36,479 nucleotides of DNA, from NCBI GenBank assembly GCA_015233895.1, contig JADFXG010000032.1, positions 1,968 to 38,446 on the forward strand. The letters run 5' to 3'. The notes under the pieces were generated by a model that worked only from the letters and a program-made list of their open reading frames with translations, was not told the DNA's origin and did not search any database. Position 1 is the first letter of the stretch. Each line of letters starts with the position of its first letter. Shown piece by piece: positions 1-7,013 of the stretch. The translations under genes and the position numbers were made by a program. Origin of the DNA: Nitrospirota bacterium (GTDB lineage Bacteria > Nitrospirota > Thermodesulfovibrionia > Thermodesulfovibrionales > Magnetobacteriaceae).

Positions 1-977
1 CATTTATGTGCATAATCTATAACTGTATCATAGTCACGATTTTTGAAATAGTAAAAGGCCATCCATTGTAATGCATTAATTTCCATATCAATATATTTTT
101 CTCTTAAGGGAATGACCCAGCTATAAGGGTTATCTTTTAAAAATTCGCCCTCAGCACATATTTTTAACGCAGGTTCAAACAGGGAATGCGCTAAAGCATC
201 GTTATCTTCTTTAGCTGCCGCCTTTGCTTCATGTATCAGTTTTTCAAGCCTTAAGGCATCAACATAAGAGCCCTCCGGCAAAGTAAGAATATATGAACTG
301 CCGTTTGTTTTTAAATAAGATGATTGCTTTTTAATGGGAATGCCAGGCTGCAATGCTTCTCTTATTGTTCTTATACATTGTCGCAGAGTTGATTTTGCTT
401 TTTCAAAAGGTACGTCTTCAAAAAAAATATCTGTTAACGAATCTATGCTTACAGATGTGTGTGAATGAAATACCAGATAAGCAAAGATATAAAGAGCTTT
501 TTTTCTGTGCCATGAGGCTGGAAGTATTTTTCTGCTTCCAACAATAATCTCTAAGTTTTTGAACATATATACTTTAACAGGTTCCACATGGAAGGGCACA
601 GATGCACAGAGGGCTGCTTTCATCGCGGTTTCTCTAATCCCGGGGCTCTGAGTGTTGTCGCTTGTGTCTGCTATAAGCTCAGATACACAGGGTACACTCC
701 AGATTATGCTTGAGGCATCTTCAATCTGGCGTTTAAATGAAACTACATCACCTGTTTTTAAAAATATAGAGGCAACAAGATGAAGGTGAATCATAGCTTT
801 TGTGTAATGAGTGTCCGCAAAAACCTGATTTACCAACAAATCATTTGAATTTTTATTACAAAACTCCTCCACCTTTTTATGCAGTTCAGATAAACTATTG
901 TCATCCGCCTCAGCATGTAAAAGTTCTCTAAAAGAATCTAAATAAGTGTGATAATGCTTATAGAGTTCACCATCCAC
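1..977 (-). CDS. BTAD/SARP-type transcriptional regulator, partial (runs off left edge)
   Basis: An open frame of 325 codons reads leftward from a GTG at 977 to the window edge with no stop. About 150 residues of uncharacterised helical sequence precede a winged-helix-like segment with the motif SWHRKKALYIFAYLV and a following RQCIRTIREAL. This is the pattern of the OmpR-like DNA-binding domain of SARP/BTAD activators. The helical part after it (EALKLEKLI-like, then WVIPLREKYIDME and a TPR-like helix) fits the bacterial transcriptional activator domain. The DNA-binding domain resembles the C-terminus of the 1026-residue regulator at 29606. No ATPase domain lies upstream, so this is a shorter architecture or a truncated relative. 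The GTG overlaps the stop of a 38-codon ORF in another frame (TAGTG). A frameshift joining the two is possible. Target genes are unknown. Confidence 0.7.
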   Translation of the reverse strand, partial: MDGELYKHYHTYLDSFRELLHAEADDNSLSELHKKVEEFCNKNSNDLLVNQVFADTHYTKAMIHLHLVASIFLKTGDVVSFKRQIEDASSIIWSVPCVSELIADTSDNTQSPGIRETAMKAALCASVPFHVEPVKVYMFKNLEIIVGSRKILPASWHRKKALYIFAYLVFHSHTSVSIDSLTDIFFEDVPFEKAKSTLRQCIRTIREALQPGIPIKKQSSYLKTNGSSYILTLPEGSYVDALRLEKLIHEAKAAAKEDNDALAHSLFEPALKICAEGEFLKDNPYSWVIPLREKYIDMEINALQWMAFYYFKNRDYDTVIDYAHK

Positions 978-1093
978 TAGAGTGCACCGACTACGTCATT
1001 AGGAGAAACATCATATTTTCCAATGCCTCTTGTATCGTCTGTGTTTTTCGGCCCTGATGGTATACATTTATGCGAGTCACTTTCAAACGACAC
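977..1093 (-). other. 38-codon ORF overlapping the start of the BTAD regulator; possible frameshifted N-terminus
   Basis: GTG at 1093, preceded by a weak AGG seven bases upstream, opens a 38-residue frame. It ends at TAG 979-977, whose last G is the first base of the regulator's GTG. The final residues KYDVSPNDVVGAL would run smoothly into VDGELYKHYH of the regulator if one base were added. It is therefore either a tiny translationally coupled ORF or the N-terminus of the regulator separated by a frameshift. Neither can be settled from one sequence. Confidence 0.3.
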
Positions 1094-1430
1094 AGTTTAA
1101 CCTGATTCTTTCCTGATTTTTATCCTTCCAAATCTACCTTTGCTTTACTGAAAACACGCCATTACTCAAACAGTGATAATAATTTTTAGCGTACCCACAT
1201 ATCCGTTACTTATAATATGTCACAAAGTATAGTTTTTGTCAAGGTGAATGCCTCAGGGCAAACGCATTAGAAAAAAAAGGGTGTAGGATCAACAAGTTCA
1301 ATAACTGACAATTGTAACAAACTTGTAACATTTCCTTAATATTACTGTAATTATAAGTGTGTTTTAATACAATCAGAGCGATGGATAAAAGGGATGAACA
1401 TAAGAAAAACACTTACATAGGAGGCAAATA
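978..1430. other. Non-coding stretch between the BTAD regulator and the HMA-like gene
   Basis: About 450 bases without a convincing large gene. The left part holds the 38-codon ORF described separately. The rest is A+T-rich and serves as a divergent control region for the regulator (-) and the HMA-like gene (+). It includes two direct TTGTAACA repeats and a 16-codon leader ORF. I saw no tRNA, riboswitch fold or transposon end in it. Confidence 0.5.
1312..1330. promoter_or_regulatory. Tandem direct repeat TTGTAACA x2, candidate operator
   Basis: The octamer TTGTAACA occurs at 1312-1319 and again at 1323-1330, an 11-base period, which places both on one face of the helix. It lies about 100 bases upstream of the HMA-like gene. 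The second copy could also double as a poor -35 (TTGTAA). Binding-site function is inference. Confidence 0.3.
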
Positions 1431-1431
1431 A
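1381..1431 (+). CDS. Possible 16-residue leader ORF ahead of the HMA-like gene
   Basis: ATG at 1381 opens a 16-codon frame (MDKRDEHKKNTYIGGK) whose TAA overlaps the ATG of the next gene as TAATG. This overlap is typical of translational coupling. There is only a weak AGAG ahead of it, so it may not be translated. The strong GGAGG at 1420-1424 lies inside it and serves the downstream gene. Confidence 0.25.
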   Translation: MDKRDEHKKNTYIGGK

Positions 1432-1802
1432 TGGAACACTACGTGCATCATGTAAGAGGAAGGTTAAGAATAAAACTTCCCGGGCTGATAAACAACCCCT
1501 CAGGATACCAAAAGGTACACGATATGGTTAAAGCGGATGGTTCTTTTGAAATATCCAAAGTAAACCCAATAACCGGCAGTGTGGTAATAAGCTATGACTC
1601 AGATAGAATAACCCATAAAGAAATCCTTGACAATTTGGCACAAATTGGCCTGCTTGATCCCTCAAAGATAATCAACAACGACCAATACGTTAAAAACGCT
1701 ATTTCAAAGTTTGGAAACACAATTAATAAGACACTTACCGGAGCGTTTCTGGGCAGCGCCTTAGATGGTACGCCGCTTTCGTTTCTTGCAGCGTTAATTT
1801 AG
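1431..1802 (+). CDS. HMA-like (HMA_2-type) small protein
   Basis: 123 residues. The N-terminal half is a ferredoxin-like HMA-type fold without the CxxC metal site of classical HMA domains. It carries H3, H6 and H7, then GRLRIK at residues 10-15, and a later strand ITGSVVISYDSD. The same signature occurs near the N-termini of the P-type ATPase at 3018-6059 and the HMA-like protein at 6080-6568, so the three belong to one family set. The C-terminus (residues ~95-123) is mildly hydrophobic and could touch the membrane. Start: GGAGG seven bases before ATG. It converges with metK, and the two stop codons sit in one hairpin. A role in metal delivery to, or organisation of, the ATPase is inference; no enzyme motif is present. 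Confidence 0.75.
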   Translation: MEHYVHHVRGRLRIKLPGLINNPSGYQKVHDMVKADGSFEISKVNPITGSVVISYDSDRITHKEILDNLAQIGLLDPSKIINNDQYVKNAISKFGNTINKTLTGAFLGSALDGTPLSFLAALI

Positions 1803-1828
1803 CATTGTTATTTTTTTTAACAATGCTA
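1800..1828. terminator. Perfect 11-bp hairpin containing the stop codons of two converging genes
   Basis: TAGCATTGTTA (1800-1810) pairs perfectly with TAACAATGCTA (1818-1828) across a seven-T loop. The left arm begins with the TAG of the HMA-like gene, and the right arm ends with the TAG of metK read on the other strand. It is likely a bidirectional terminator or end-protecting hairpin. No long U-tract follows on either side, so intrinsic termination may be weak. Confidence 0.55.
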
Positions 1829-3013
1829 TTTTAGTAAATGTACCTTATCGGTCCTCTCCCACGGGACGTCAAGGTCTGTTCTGCCCATGTGGCCAAATAC
1901 GGCCAGCTTTCTATAAAATCCGTTTTTGTGTTTAGCTGGAAGATGTCTGAGATTAAACTCCTTTAATATTGCAGCCAGTCTGAAATCAAAATGTTTCTTT
2001 ACTAAAGATGCAATTTCCGCATCCGGTATGATGCCTGTGCCGTATGTATCCACGTAAAGACTCACAGGTCTGGTAAGCCCTATACAATAACTAAGGTACA
2101 GCTCGCACTGCTTAGCGAGCCCTGAGGCTACAACATTTTTTGCCGCATACCGCGCTGCATAGGCTCCGATGCGGTCCATTCTCATAGGGTCTTTTCCGCT
2201 TAATGCAGCCCCTCCGCCTCTTGCATAAGCCCCGTATGTATCCATTGAGGTTTTTCTGCCTGTAAGACCGGAGTGCGTAGAAGGCCCCCCTATAATGGAT
2301 GGTCCGTCGGGATTTATAAAAATAAGGGTGTTAGCGTCAGGCTTTAATGATTCAGCCTCAAAAACTGGTTTTATGATTGCTTCATAAACGTCTGACCTCA
2401 ACTCATCAATCTCCGGGCCGCTATGTTTATTCTGACTAACCACTACGGTAATACTGTGCACCCTGTAGGGAGCGTTGTCTTTGTACTCGATTCCTACCTG
2501 TGTTTTACCATCGGGCGTAAGGTACGGAATGACCTTGTTGATGCGTGCAGATTTTATTTGTCTTGCTAATTTATGTGCAAACACTATAGGGCTTGGCATA
2601 AGTTCCGGACCCTCATCGCAGGCATAACCAAACACTGTTACCTGATGTTTTCCCGCAATTTTTTCTATTTCATCATCAGAGAGTGAGTTTTCGTCAAACT
2701 CCGTATAACGCTTGTTTGTCTCCTCTTTGAGGCTTGTAACAATGCTGCATGTTTTAGAGTTAAACTCTTTTGTATTATACCCTACCGTGTCTATCATATT
2801 CCTTGCAACATTGGTAAAATCCACGCTTGCCTTAGAATCAAACCTCGCCGCTATAAACACTATTGCAGTGGAAACGGCACACTCAGCCACAATGTTTGAA
2901 TACGGGTCTTGTTGAAGAAACTTATCCACGATTGCATCGCTGATTTGGTCACACAATTTATCGGGATGTCCCTCTGTTACGGATTCAGACGTAAATACGA
3001 AATCATTTTTCAT
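1826..3013 (-). CDS. metK: S-adenosylmethionine synthetase
   Basis: 395 residues, the normal size for MAT. It makes S-adenosylmethionine from methionine and ATP in the cytosol. The N-terminus has FTSESVTEGHPDKLCDQISDA (GHPDK at 15-19, ATP and metal binding). The centre has the glycine-rich ARGGGAALSGKDP loop followed by MDRIGAYAARY, and the tail has LDVPWER near the end. Start ATG with GGGGTGA seven bases upstream. It begins four bases after the stop of the P-type ATPase, so it is very likely the last gene of the metal operon. That is an unusual partner for metK. No SAM-binding riboswitch is visible. Identification is secure. Confidence 0.97.
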   Translation of the reverse strand: MKNDFVFTSESVTEGHPDKLCDQISDAIVDKFLQQDPYSNIVAECAVSTAIVFIAARFDSKASVDFTNVARNMIDTVGYNTKEFNSKTCSIVTSLKEETNKRYTEFDENSLSDDEIEKIAGKHQVTVFGYACDEGPELMPSPIVFAHKLARQIKSARINKVIPYLTPDGKTQVGIEYKDNAPYRVHSITVVVSQNKHSGPEIDELRSDVYEAIIKPVFEAESLKPDANTLIFINPDGPSIIGGPSTHSGLTGRKTSMDTYGAYARGGGAALSGKDPMRMDRIGAYAARYAAKNVVASGLAKQCELYLSYCIGLTRPVSLYVDTYGTGIIPDAEIASLVKKHFDFRLAAILKEFNLRHLPAKHKNGFYRKLAVFGHMGRTDLDVPWERTDKVHLLK

Positions 3014-3017
3014 TATT

Positions 3018-6000
3018 TCACCCCTTTTTAGTTTTTTCGTTAAACAAATATGGTACTACTGCGTTACCGGCTATGACCAGAGCGTCAGCAATGCCGATTG
3101 GCGTGATTCCCAGTACTTTTCTAAGTGGAGGCACTAAAACGCACAAAATCTGAGCGGCAAACGAGGCTGACATCGCAATGTCGAGGTATTTATTTCTTGA
3201 GAGCCGCTCTTTGTCAAAAATACTGATTGTATCAGAGCGGCAACTGAGAGTGTGAAGAAGCTGTCCTGAGGTTAGTGTCATAAAGGCCAAAGTGTTAGCC
3301 TTTGGAGAGGCGCCATAGCGCCACAAACCATAACCATAGGCAGCCAGCGCTCCAAGGCTTAACGCAGATGATTCCTTTAAGAGTTTTTTCATATCAGAGT
3401 TATTTAAAATATGTTCAGAGGGGTCCCGCGGCTGCTTTGACAGTATATCCGGCTCAGGCGGCTCAAGGGCAAGTGCTAACCCCGGGAAAATATCTGTGGC
3501 AAGATTTATCCAAAGCAGTTGCATAGTGTTTAACGGCTGCCCTAATCCCGTAGCAAGTGTGGTAAACATAACTATTATCTCGCTCATATTAGTGGCAAGC
3601 AGAAAGTGAATAGATTTCCGTATGTTTCCGTATATAGTCCGTCCCTCTTTGATAGCTGTAACCATAGTGCTAAGGTCATCGTTTTCTAAAATAACGTCAG
3701 CCACTTCTCTTGCCAAATCGGTGCCATCTTTGCCCATGGCAATCCCTATATCGGCCGCCTTAAGGGCAGGGCCGTCATTTATTCCATCCCCTGTCATTGC
3801 AACAACCCGTCCGCTTTGCTGAAGAGCCTGCACTATCTGGTATTTGTGGGCTGGAGTCACACGGGCAAAAACATCCACGCGTTCGCACAAGTTTTTTAAC
3901 ACATCCGGCTCCAGGTCCTTAAGATGCCGTGAGTCCACGATTTCAAGCTTTCCGTTTCTGCTGATTCCCAATTCCTTGCCTATGGAATATGCCGTCAGAC
4001 TCTGGTCACCGGTTATCATAATCGTGTCTATGCCCGCATTATGAAAGGTTTTGACTACATCCTTTACGCCATTCCTTATTGGGTCGATCATTCCTATAAG
4101 CCCTAGCCAAACCATATTGTAGTTTCTAAACACCGGATCAATGCTGTCTGTGTTGTACCAGGCTACGCCCAGAATTCTGAGAGCTTTACCGGCCATGTAT
4201 TCGTTTTCATTTTCTATAGCCTGCCGTAATTCATCATCTAAGGAGATTATCTGTCCATCTATCATTACCTTACTGCACATGGAAAGCACCTCTATGGGGC
4301 TGCCCTTTACGGCAACTGGTATTTTCTCGTCGTCCTCGTAAAGTTTTTTATGGCCGTTCAGCCTGTTTTGTGGCAGCTCGTGCATGGTTGACATACAGTT
4401 ACGAGCCTCCGAACGATGGCATACCTCAAGCATCGGGAACTCATTCCGTAACGATACGACGTCAATGTCAGCCAGTATGGCGGCTTTAACAAGAGCGCTT
4501 TCGGTAGGCGATCCGGTTAGTTTATATGTTCCGCCTGCATTTTCAACCGCAGTTTCGTTGCAAAGAGCGCAAACCTCCAAAAGCAGCCTGAGTTCATCCA
4601 TATCAGTGGCATTAATGTTTTGAGAATCGACAGTAAACCCTCTGTCTGATACTTTTATTCGTTTAAGGCCTGCGTGAATGGCCACAGTGGTCATTTTATT
4701 TAGTGTGATGGTTCCGGTCTTATCAAAACATATAGTCTGGCAACAGCCAAGTGTTTCCACGGCTGCAAGATTTCGTATAAGCACGCCATGTTGTTTTAAA
4801 CTCTTTATTCCCAGAGAAAGAGTGGTTGTTGCAACTGTGGGCAGTCCCTCAGGCACCGCAGCCACTGCTAATGATATGGCGGTGTTTAACATTCTTAAAA
4901 ACGCATAGCCGCGTAAAATTCCGATAACAAATACCAGCGCACACACCCCGCTGCTTATATATACCAGTTGATTTCCCAGTACGTTTAGTTGTTTTTCCAT
5001 CGGGGTTTCGGGGGATTCGGCACTGTCAACCATGGACTGAATCATGCCAAGCTCTGTGTGTCTGCCGGTAGCCGTTACAACGGCTATTGCCTGGCCTCCG
5101 GTAACTGTTGTTCCCATATAAGCCATGTTGTATCTGTCACCCAGAGGAATATCCTCGTAATCAATCACATCTGGTGTTTTGACAACCGGCATACTTTCTC
5201 CGGTCAGTGCCGATTCATCTATACTTAAATGTTTTGCCGTTAAAATCCTGGCATCGGCGGCAACAAAAGTGCCGGGCTGTAAAAGCAATATATCCCCCGG
5301 CACAACTTTCTCACAACTGATTGTAATGGTAACGCCCTCTCTGAGCACTGCCGCCTCCGGCATTACAAGGTTTTTCAGGGCGCTGATGGTGCGCTCCGCC
5401 TGACTTTCCGTGAGATACCCAATGACTGCATTTATACCGACAACAGACATTACAATTGCGGCATCAAATATCCCTCCAGTAGAAACTGAAATCACCGCCG
5501 CTGCACACAGTAAAAACACAGGGAGCGAATTCAACTGACCTAAGAAAATACTTAAAGCGCTGCGCTTTACACTATCCGGCAGCATATTAGGACCGTACTT
5601 AATGAGGCCCTCGCTTACTTGCAAATTAGAAAGTCCATGATGTAACGATGTATTGAAAAACTCTGTAACTTTTTCCACAGCTATTGTGTGCCAATGCTTT
5701 TTGGGTTGTTCAGTTAGCTCACTTGAAACTACTTTTTTTGAGGCCTTTTTTTTCTTTAACGGCAGCGGTTGTTTTGTTTTCAAATCCGGTATCCGGATGC
5801 CATACTCAGTGGCTAATCTCTCTACTAATTGTTGCAGAGTAGATAAATCACAAGAGACTTTATAGATAACAAGCACGTTTTCGGTTAGAGCACTTATGGT
5901 AACGCTAATGACCTCATCGTTTTGGGACAGGTTATTATAAAGATAGTCTTTAAACCCGCTAAAACGTGAAAGTCCTCTTATTTTAAATCTGATCCTGCCT

Positions 6001-6059
6001 TTGACACCTTTATGTAATACAGTCAAGACTTGTGGTTCTGTGTTCATTTGACCTGCCAT
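3018..6059 (-). CDS. P2-type cation-transporting ATPase with N-terminal HMA-like domain
   Basis: 1013 residues. Residues ~10-90 form an HMA-like domain with GRIRFK at 21-26 and no CxxC, followed by a lysine-rich linker (101-110). The P-type core follows: cation-ATPase N domain (~122-165), TGES actuator loop 286-289, PEGLP at 403-407 in the fourth core helix, phosphorylated Asp446 in DKTGTIT, then GDGINDGPALKAADIGIAMG and a Cation_ATPase_C-like membrane tail. PEGLP instead of CPC/SPC marks a P2 (Ca/Mn/monovalent-like) pump, so the HMA tag on such a core is notable. Substrate is not readable; Ca2+, Mn2+ or Fe2+ are possible. ATG at 6059 lacks a clear ribosome site; the second Met (6047) has AGGT four bases ahead and may be the real start. 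It lies between the HMA-like gene and metK in one operon. Confidence 0.92.
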   Translation of the reverse strand: MAGQMNTEPQVLTVLHKGVKGRIRFKIRGLSRFSGFKDYLYNNLSQNDEVISVTISALTENVLVIYKVSCDLSTLQQLVERLATEYGIRIPDLKTKQPLPLKKKKASKKVVSSELTEQPKKHWHTIAVEKVTEFFNTSLHHGLSNLQVSEGLIKYGPNMLPDSVKRSALSIFLGQLNSLPVFLLCAAAVISVSTGGIFDAAIVMSVVGINAVIGYLTESQAERTISALKNLVMPEAAVLREGVTITISCEKVVPGDILLLQPGTFVAADARILTAKHLSIDESALTGESMPVVKTPDVIDYEDIPLGDRYNMAYMGTTVTGGQAIAVVTATGRHTELGMIQSMVDSAESPETPMEKQLNVLGNQLVYISSGVCALVFVIGILRGYAFLRMLNTAISLAVAAVPEGLPTVATTTLSLGIKSLKQHGVLIRNLAAVETLGCCQTICFDKTGTITLNKMTTVAIHAGLKRIKVSDRGFTVDSQNINATDMDELRLLLEVCALCNETAVENAGGTYKLTGSPTESALVKAAILADIDVVSLRNEFPMLEVCHRSEARNCMSTMHELPQNRLNGHKKLYEDDEKIPVAVKGSPIEVLSMCSKVMIDGQIISLDDELRQAIENENEYMAGKALRILGVAWYNTDSIDPVFRNYNMVWLGLIGMIDPIRNGVKDVVKTFHNAGIDTIMITGDQSLTAYSIGKELGISRNGKLEIVDSRHLKDLEPDVLKNLCERVDVFARVTPAHKYQIVQALQQSGRVVAMTGDGINDGPALKAADIGIAMGKDGTDLAREVADVILENDDLSTMVTAIKEGRTIYGNIRKSIHFLLATNMSEIIVMFTTLATGLGQPLNTMQLLWINLATDIFPGLALALEPPEPDILSKQPRDPSEHILNNSDMKKLLKESSALSLGALAAYGYGLWRYGASPKANTLAFMTLTSGQLLHTLSCRSDTISIFDKERLSRNKYLDIAMSASFAAQILCVLVPPLRKVLGITPIGIADALVIAGNAVVPYLFNEKTKKG

Positions 6060-6079
6060 TAGTTATTTATGAAATGTTA

Positions 6080-6568
6080 TTAACTTTTAGGACGCTTTGA
6101 AAATAGACCAAAAGCGTACCAAAATGCCGTGTACCAGGGAGGCAGAACGAACCTGCCTTTTGCAAGCTGCATGATTCCTGTGGTAAAGAGACTCAGGAAG
6201 GCTAAATCGGCCATATCTATGTCTCCGTTTGTAGCGTTTTTTATTTTTGTACTGAAAGATTTCATTAAGGAGGCGACCTGATCAACTGGTTTCCCTACTG
6301 GTACCAGAGCTCCCTCGGTGTGGTCAAACAAGTTGTTTTTACGGCAGTAGTCATATATTTCCGATGGAGTGCCGCTGTGCCTTATAAAAACTCCTCCGGT
6401 CAGATGGTTAGCCTCAACATATATAACAGTCTTGTTTTTTTGCAACTCTTCTGTTACGCTGTTAAAGTATTTGGCATTACCTTTTCTGGATGGCACTTTT
6501 ATTCTCAACCTGTCCTGCAGATTGTGTGAGGTGTAAGCTTGTGGAAGCGCTTGACTTTGATTGTTCAT
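6080..6568 (-). CDS. HMA-like protein with hydrophobic C-terminus, partner of the P-type ATPase
   Basis: 162 residues from ATG 6568, chosen over an upstream GTG/ATG because GGAGG sits eight bases before it. It begins four bases after the DUF5132-like gene. Residues ~12-85 are HMA-like, with H15 and DRLRIK at 19-24, the counterpart of GRIRFK in the ATPase. Then come NHLTGGVFIRH (a strand like that of the 1431 gene) and a C-terminal part with LAFLSLFTTGIMQLAKG and PPWYTAFWYAFGLF, which look membrane-associated. No catalytic motif is present. Position between a small membrane protein and the pump suggests a membrane-bound accessory, metallochaperone or scaffold. That is inference from context. 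Confidence 0.75.
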   Translation of the reverse strand: MNNQSQALPQAYTSHNLQDRLRIKVPSRKGNAKYFNSVTEELQKNKTVIYVEANHLTGGVFIRHSGTPSEIYDYCRKNNLFDHTEGALVPVGKPVDQVASLMKSFSTKIKNATNGDIDMADLAFLSLFTTGIMQLAKGRFVLPPWYTAFWYAFGLFSKRPKS

Positions 6569-6572
6569 AACC

Positions 6573-6833
6573 TTAAACCTCCATATCTCCCTGTGATTCC
6601 TCAAGCTCTGCCTTTGCCTCTGCCACAATATCCTCGGTTACCTCACCGAACTCTGCCATTGCAACCTTAGCCTTAGCCGTTAGTACCAGTGCCCCCTTTA
6701 TTGCGGCTTTGGTAAGCGGCTTTACGACCGATGCCAGAGCGCCAATCAATGCAGGGCCAATTACCACAGCACCAAGCCCTATCGCAAAACTTTTCATTGT
6801 ATCACCCTTAAAGGCATCTTCAAAAAATCCCAT
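6573..6833 (-). CDS. Small DUF5132-like membrane protein
   Basis: 86 residues: short amphipathic start, one hydrophobic segment rich in Gly/Ala (residues ~15-38, GLGAVVIGPALIGALASVV), then a lysine-rich helix and an acidic tail (EDIVAEAKAELEESQGDMEV). This layout matches DUF5132 proteins, which I recall being found next to HMA-tagged P-type ATPases. It also resembles mycobacterial PacL (DUF1490) scaffold proteins, which cluster metal pumps. The family call is from memory of the pattern. It is the first gene of the operon, with a G-rich ribosome site 11 bases before ATG. A scaffold or regulatory subunit role for the pump is inference. Confidence 0.7.
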   Translation of the reverse strand: MGFFEDAFKGDTMKSFAIGLGAVVIGPALIGALASVVKPLTKAAIKGALVLTAKAKVAMAEFGEVTEDIVAEAKAELEESQGDMEV

Positions 6834-6873
6834 ACTTTTTAATCCCCCTTTTTACCCCTGACGCGGCTTTTTA

Positions 6874-6886
6874 TGCTAAAATAGCA
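6874..6886. promoter_or_regulatory. Short palindrome upstream of the metal operon
   Basis: TGCTAAAATAGCA (5-bp arms, 3-base spacer) lies 40-53 bases upstream of the DUF5132-like ATG, in the 180-base gap that must hold the operon's promoter unless it is read through from the response regulator gene. Weak operator candidate. No convincing -35/-10 pair was found. Confidence 0.2.
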
Positions 6887-7013
6887 AATTATTGAGTCGT
6901 CCTGCGCTTGTGGAAAACCTTGATACCATTTGTTTATTTTACAGGGCAGATTGTTACAGAAGTGTTAATTATTTATTACAGTTATATTAAATTTTTGTTT
7001 TTAAGACCAATAA

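Noticed and set aside
353-547. 64-codon plus-strand ORF at the left edge
   Set aside because: It is antisense to the well-supported BTAD regulator frame, which is open to the window edge.
3018-6059. Calling the ATPase a FezB-type ferrosome P1B ATPase or a copper pump
   Set aside because: The ion-site motif is PEGLP, not CPC/SPC/TPC, and the C-terminal membrane part is P2-like. Only the N-terminal HMA-like tag and the neighbours resemble ferrosome systems.
1431-6833. Magnetosome gene cluster
   Set aside because: No mam, mms or mad gene was recognised; HMA-tagged pumps alone do not indicate magnetosomes.
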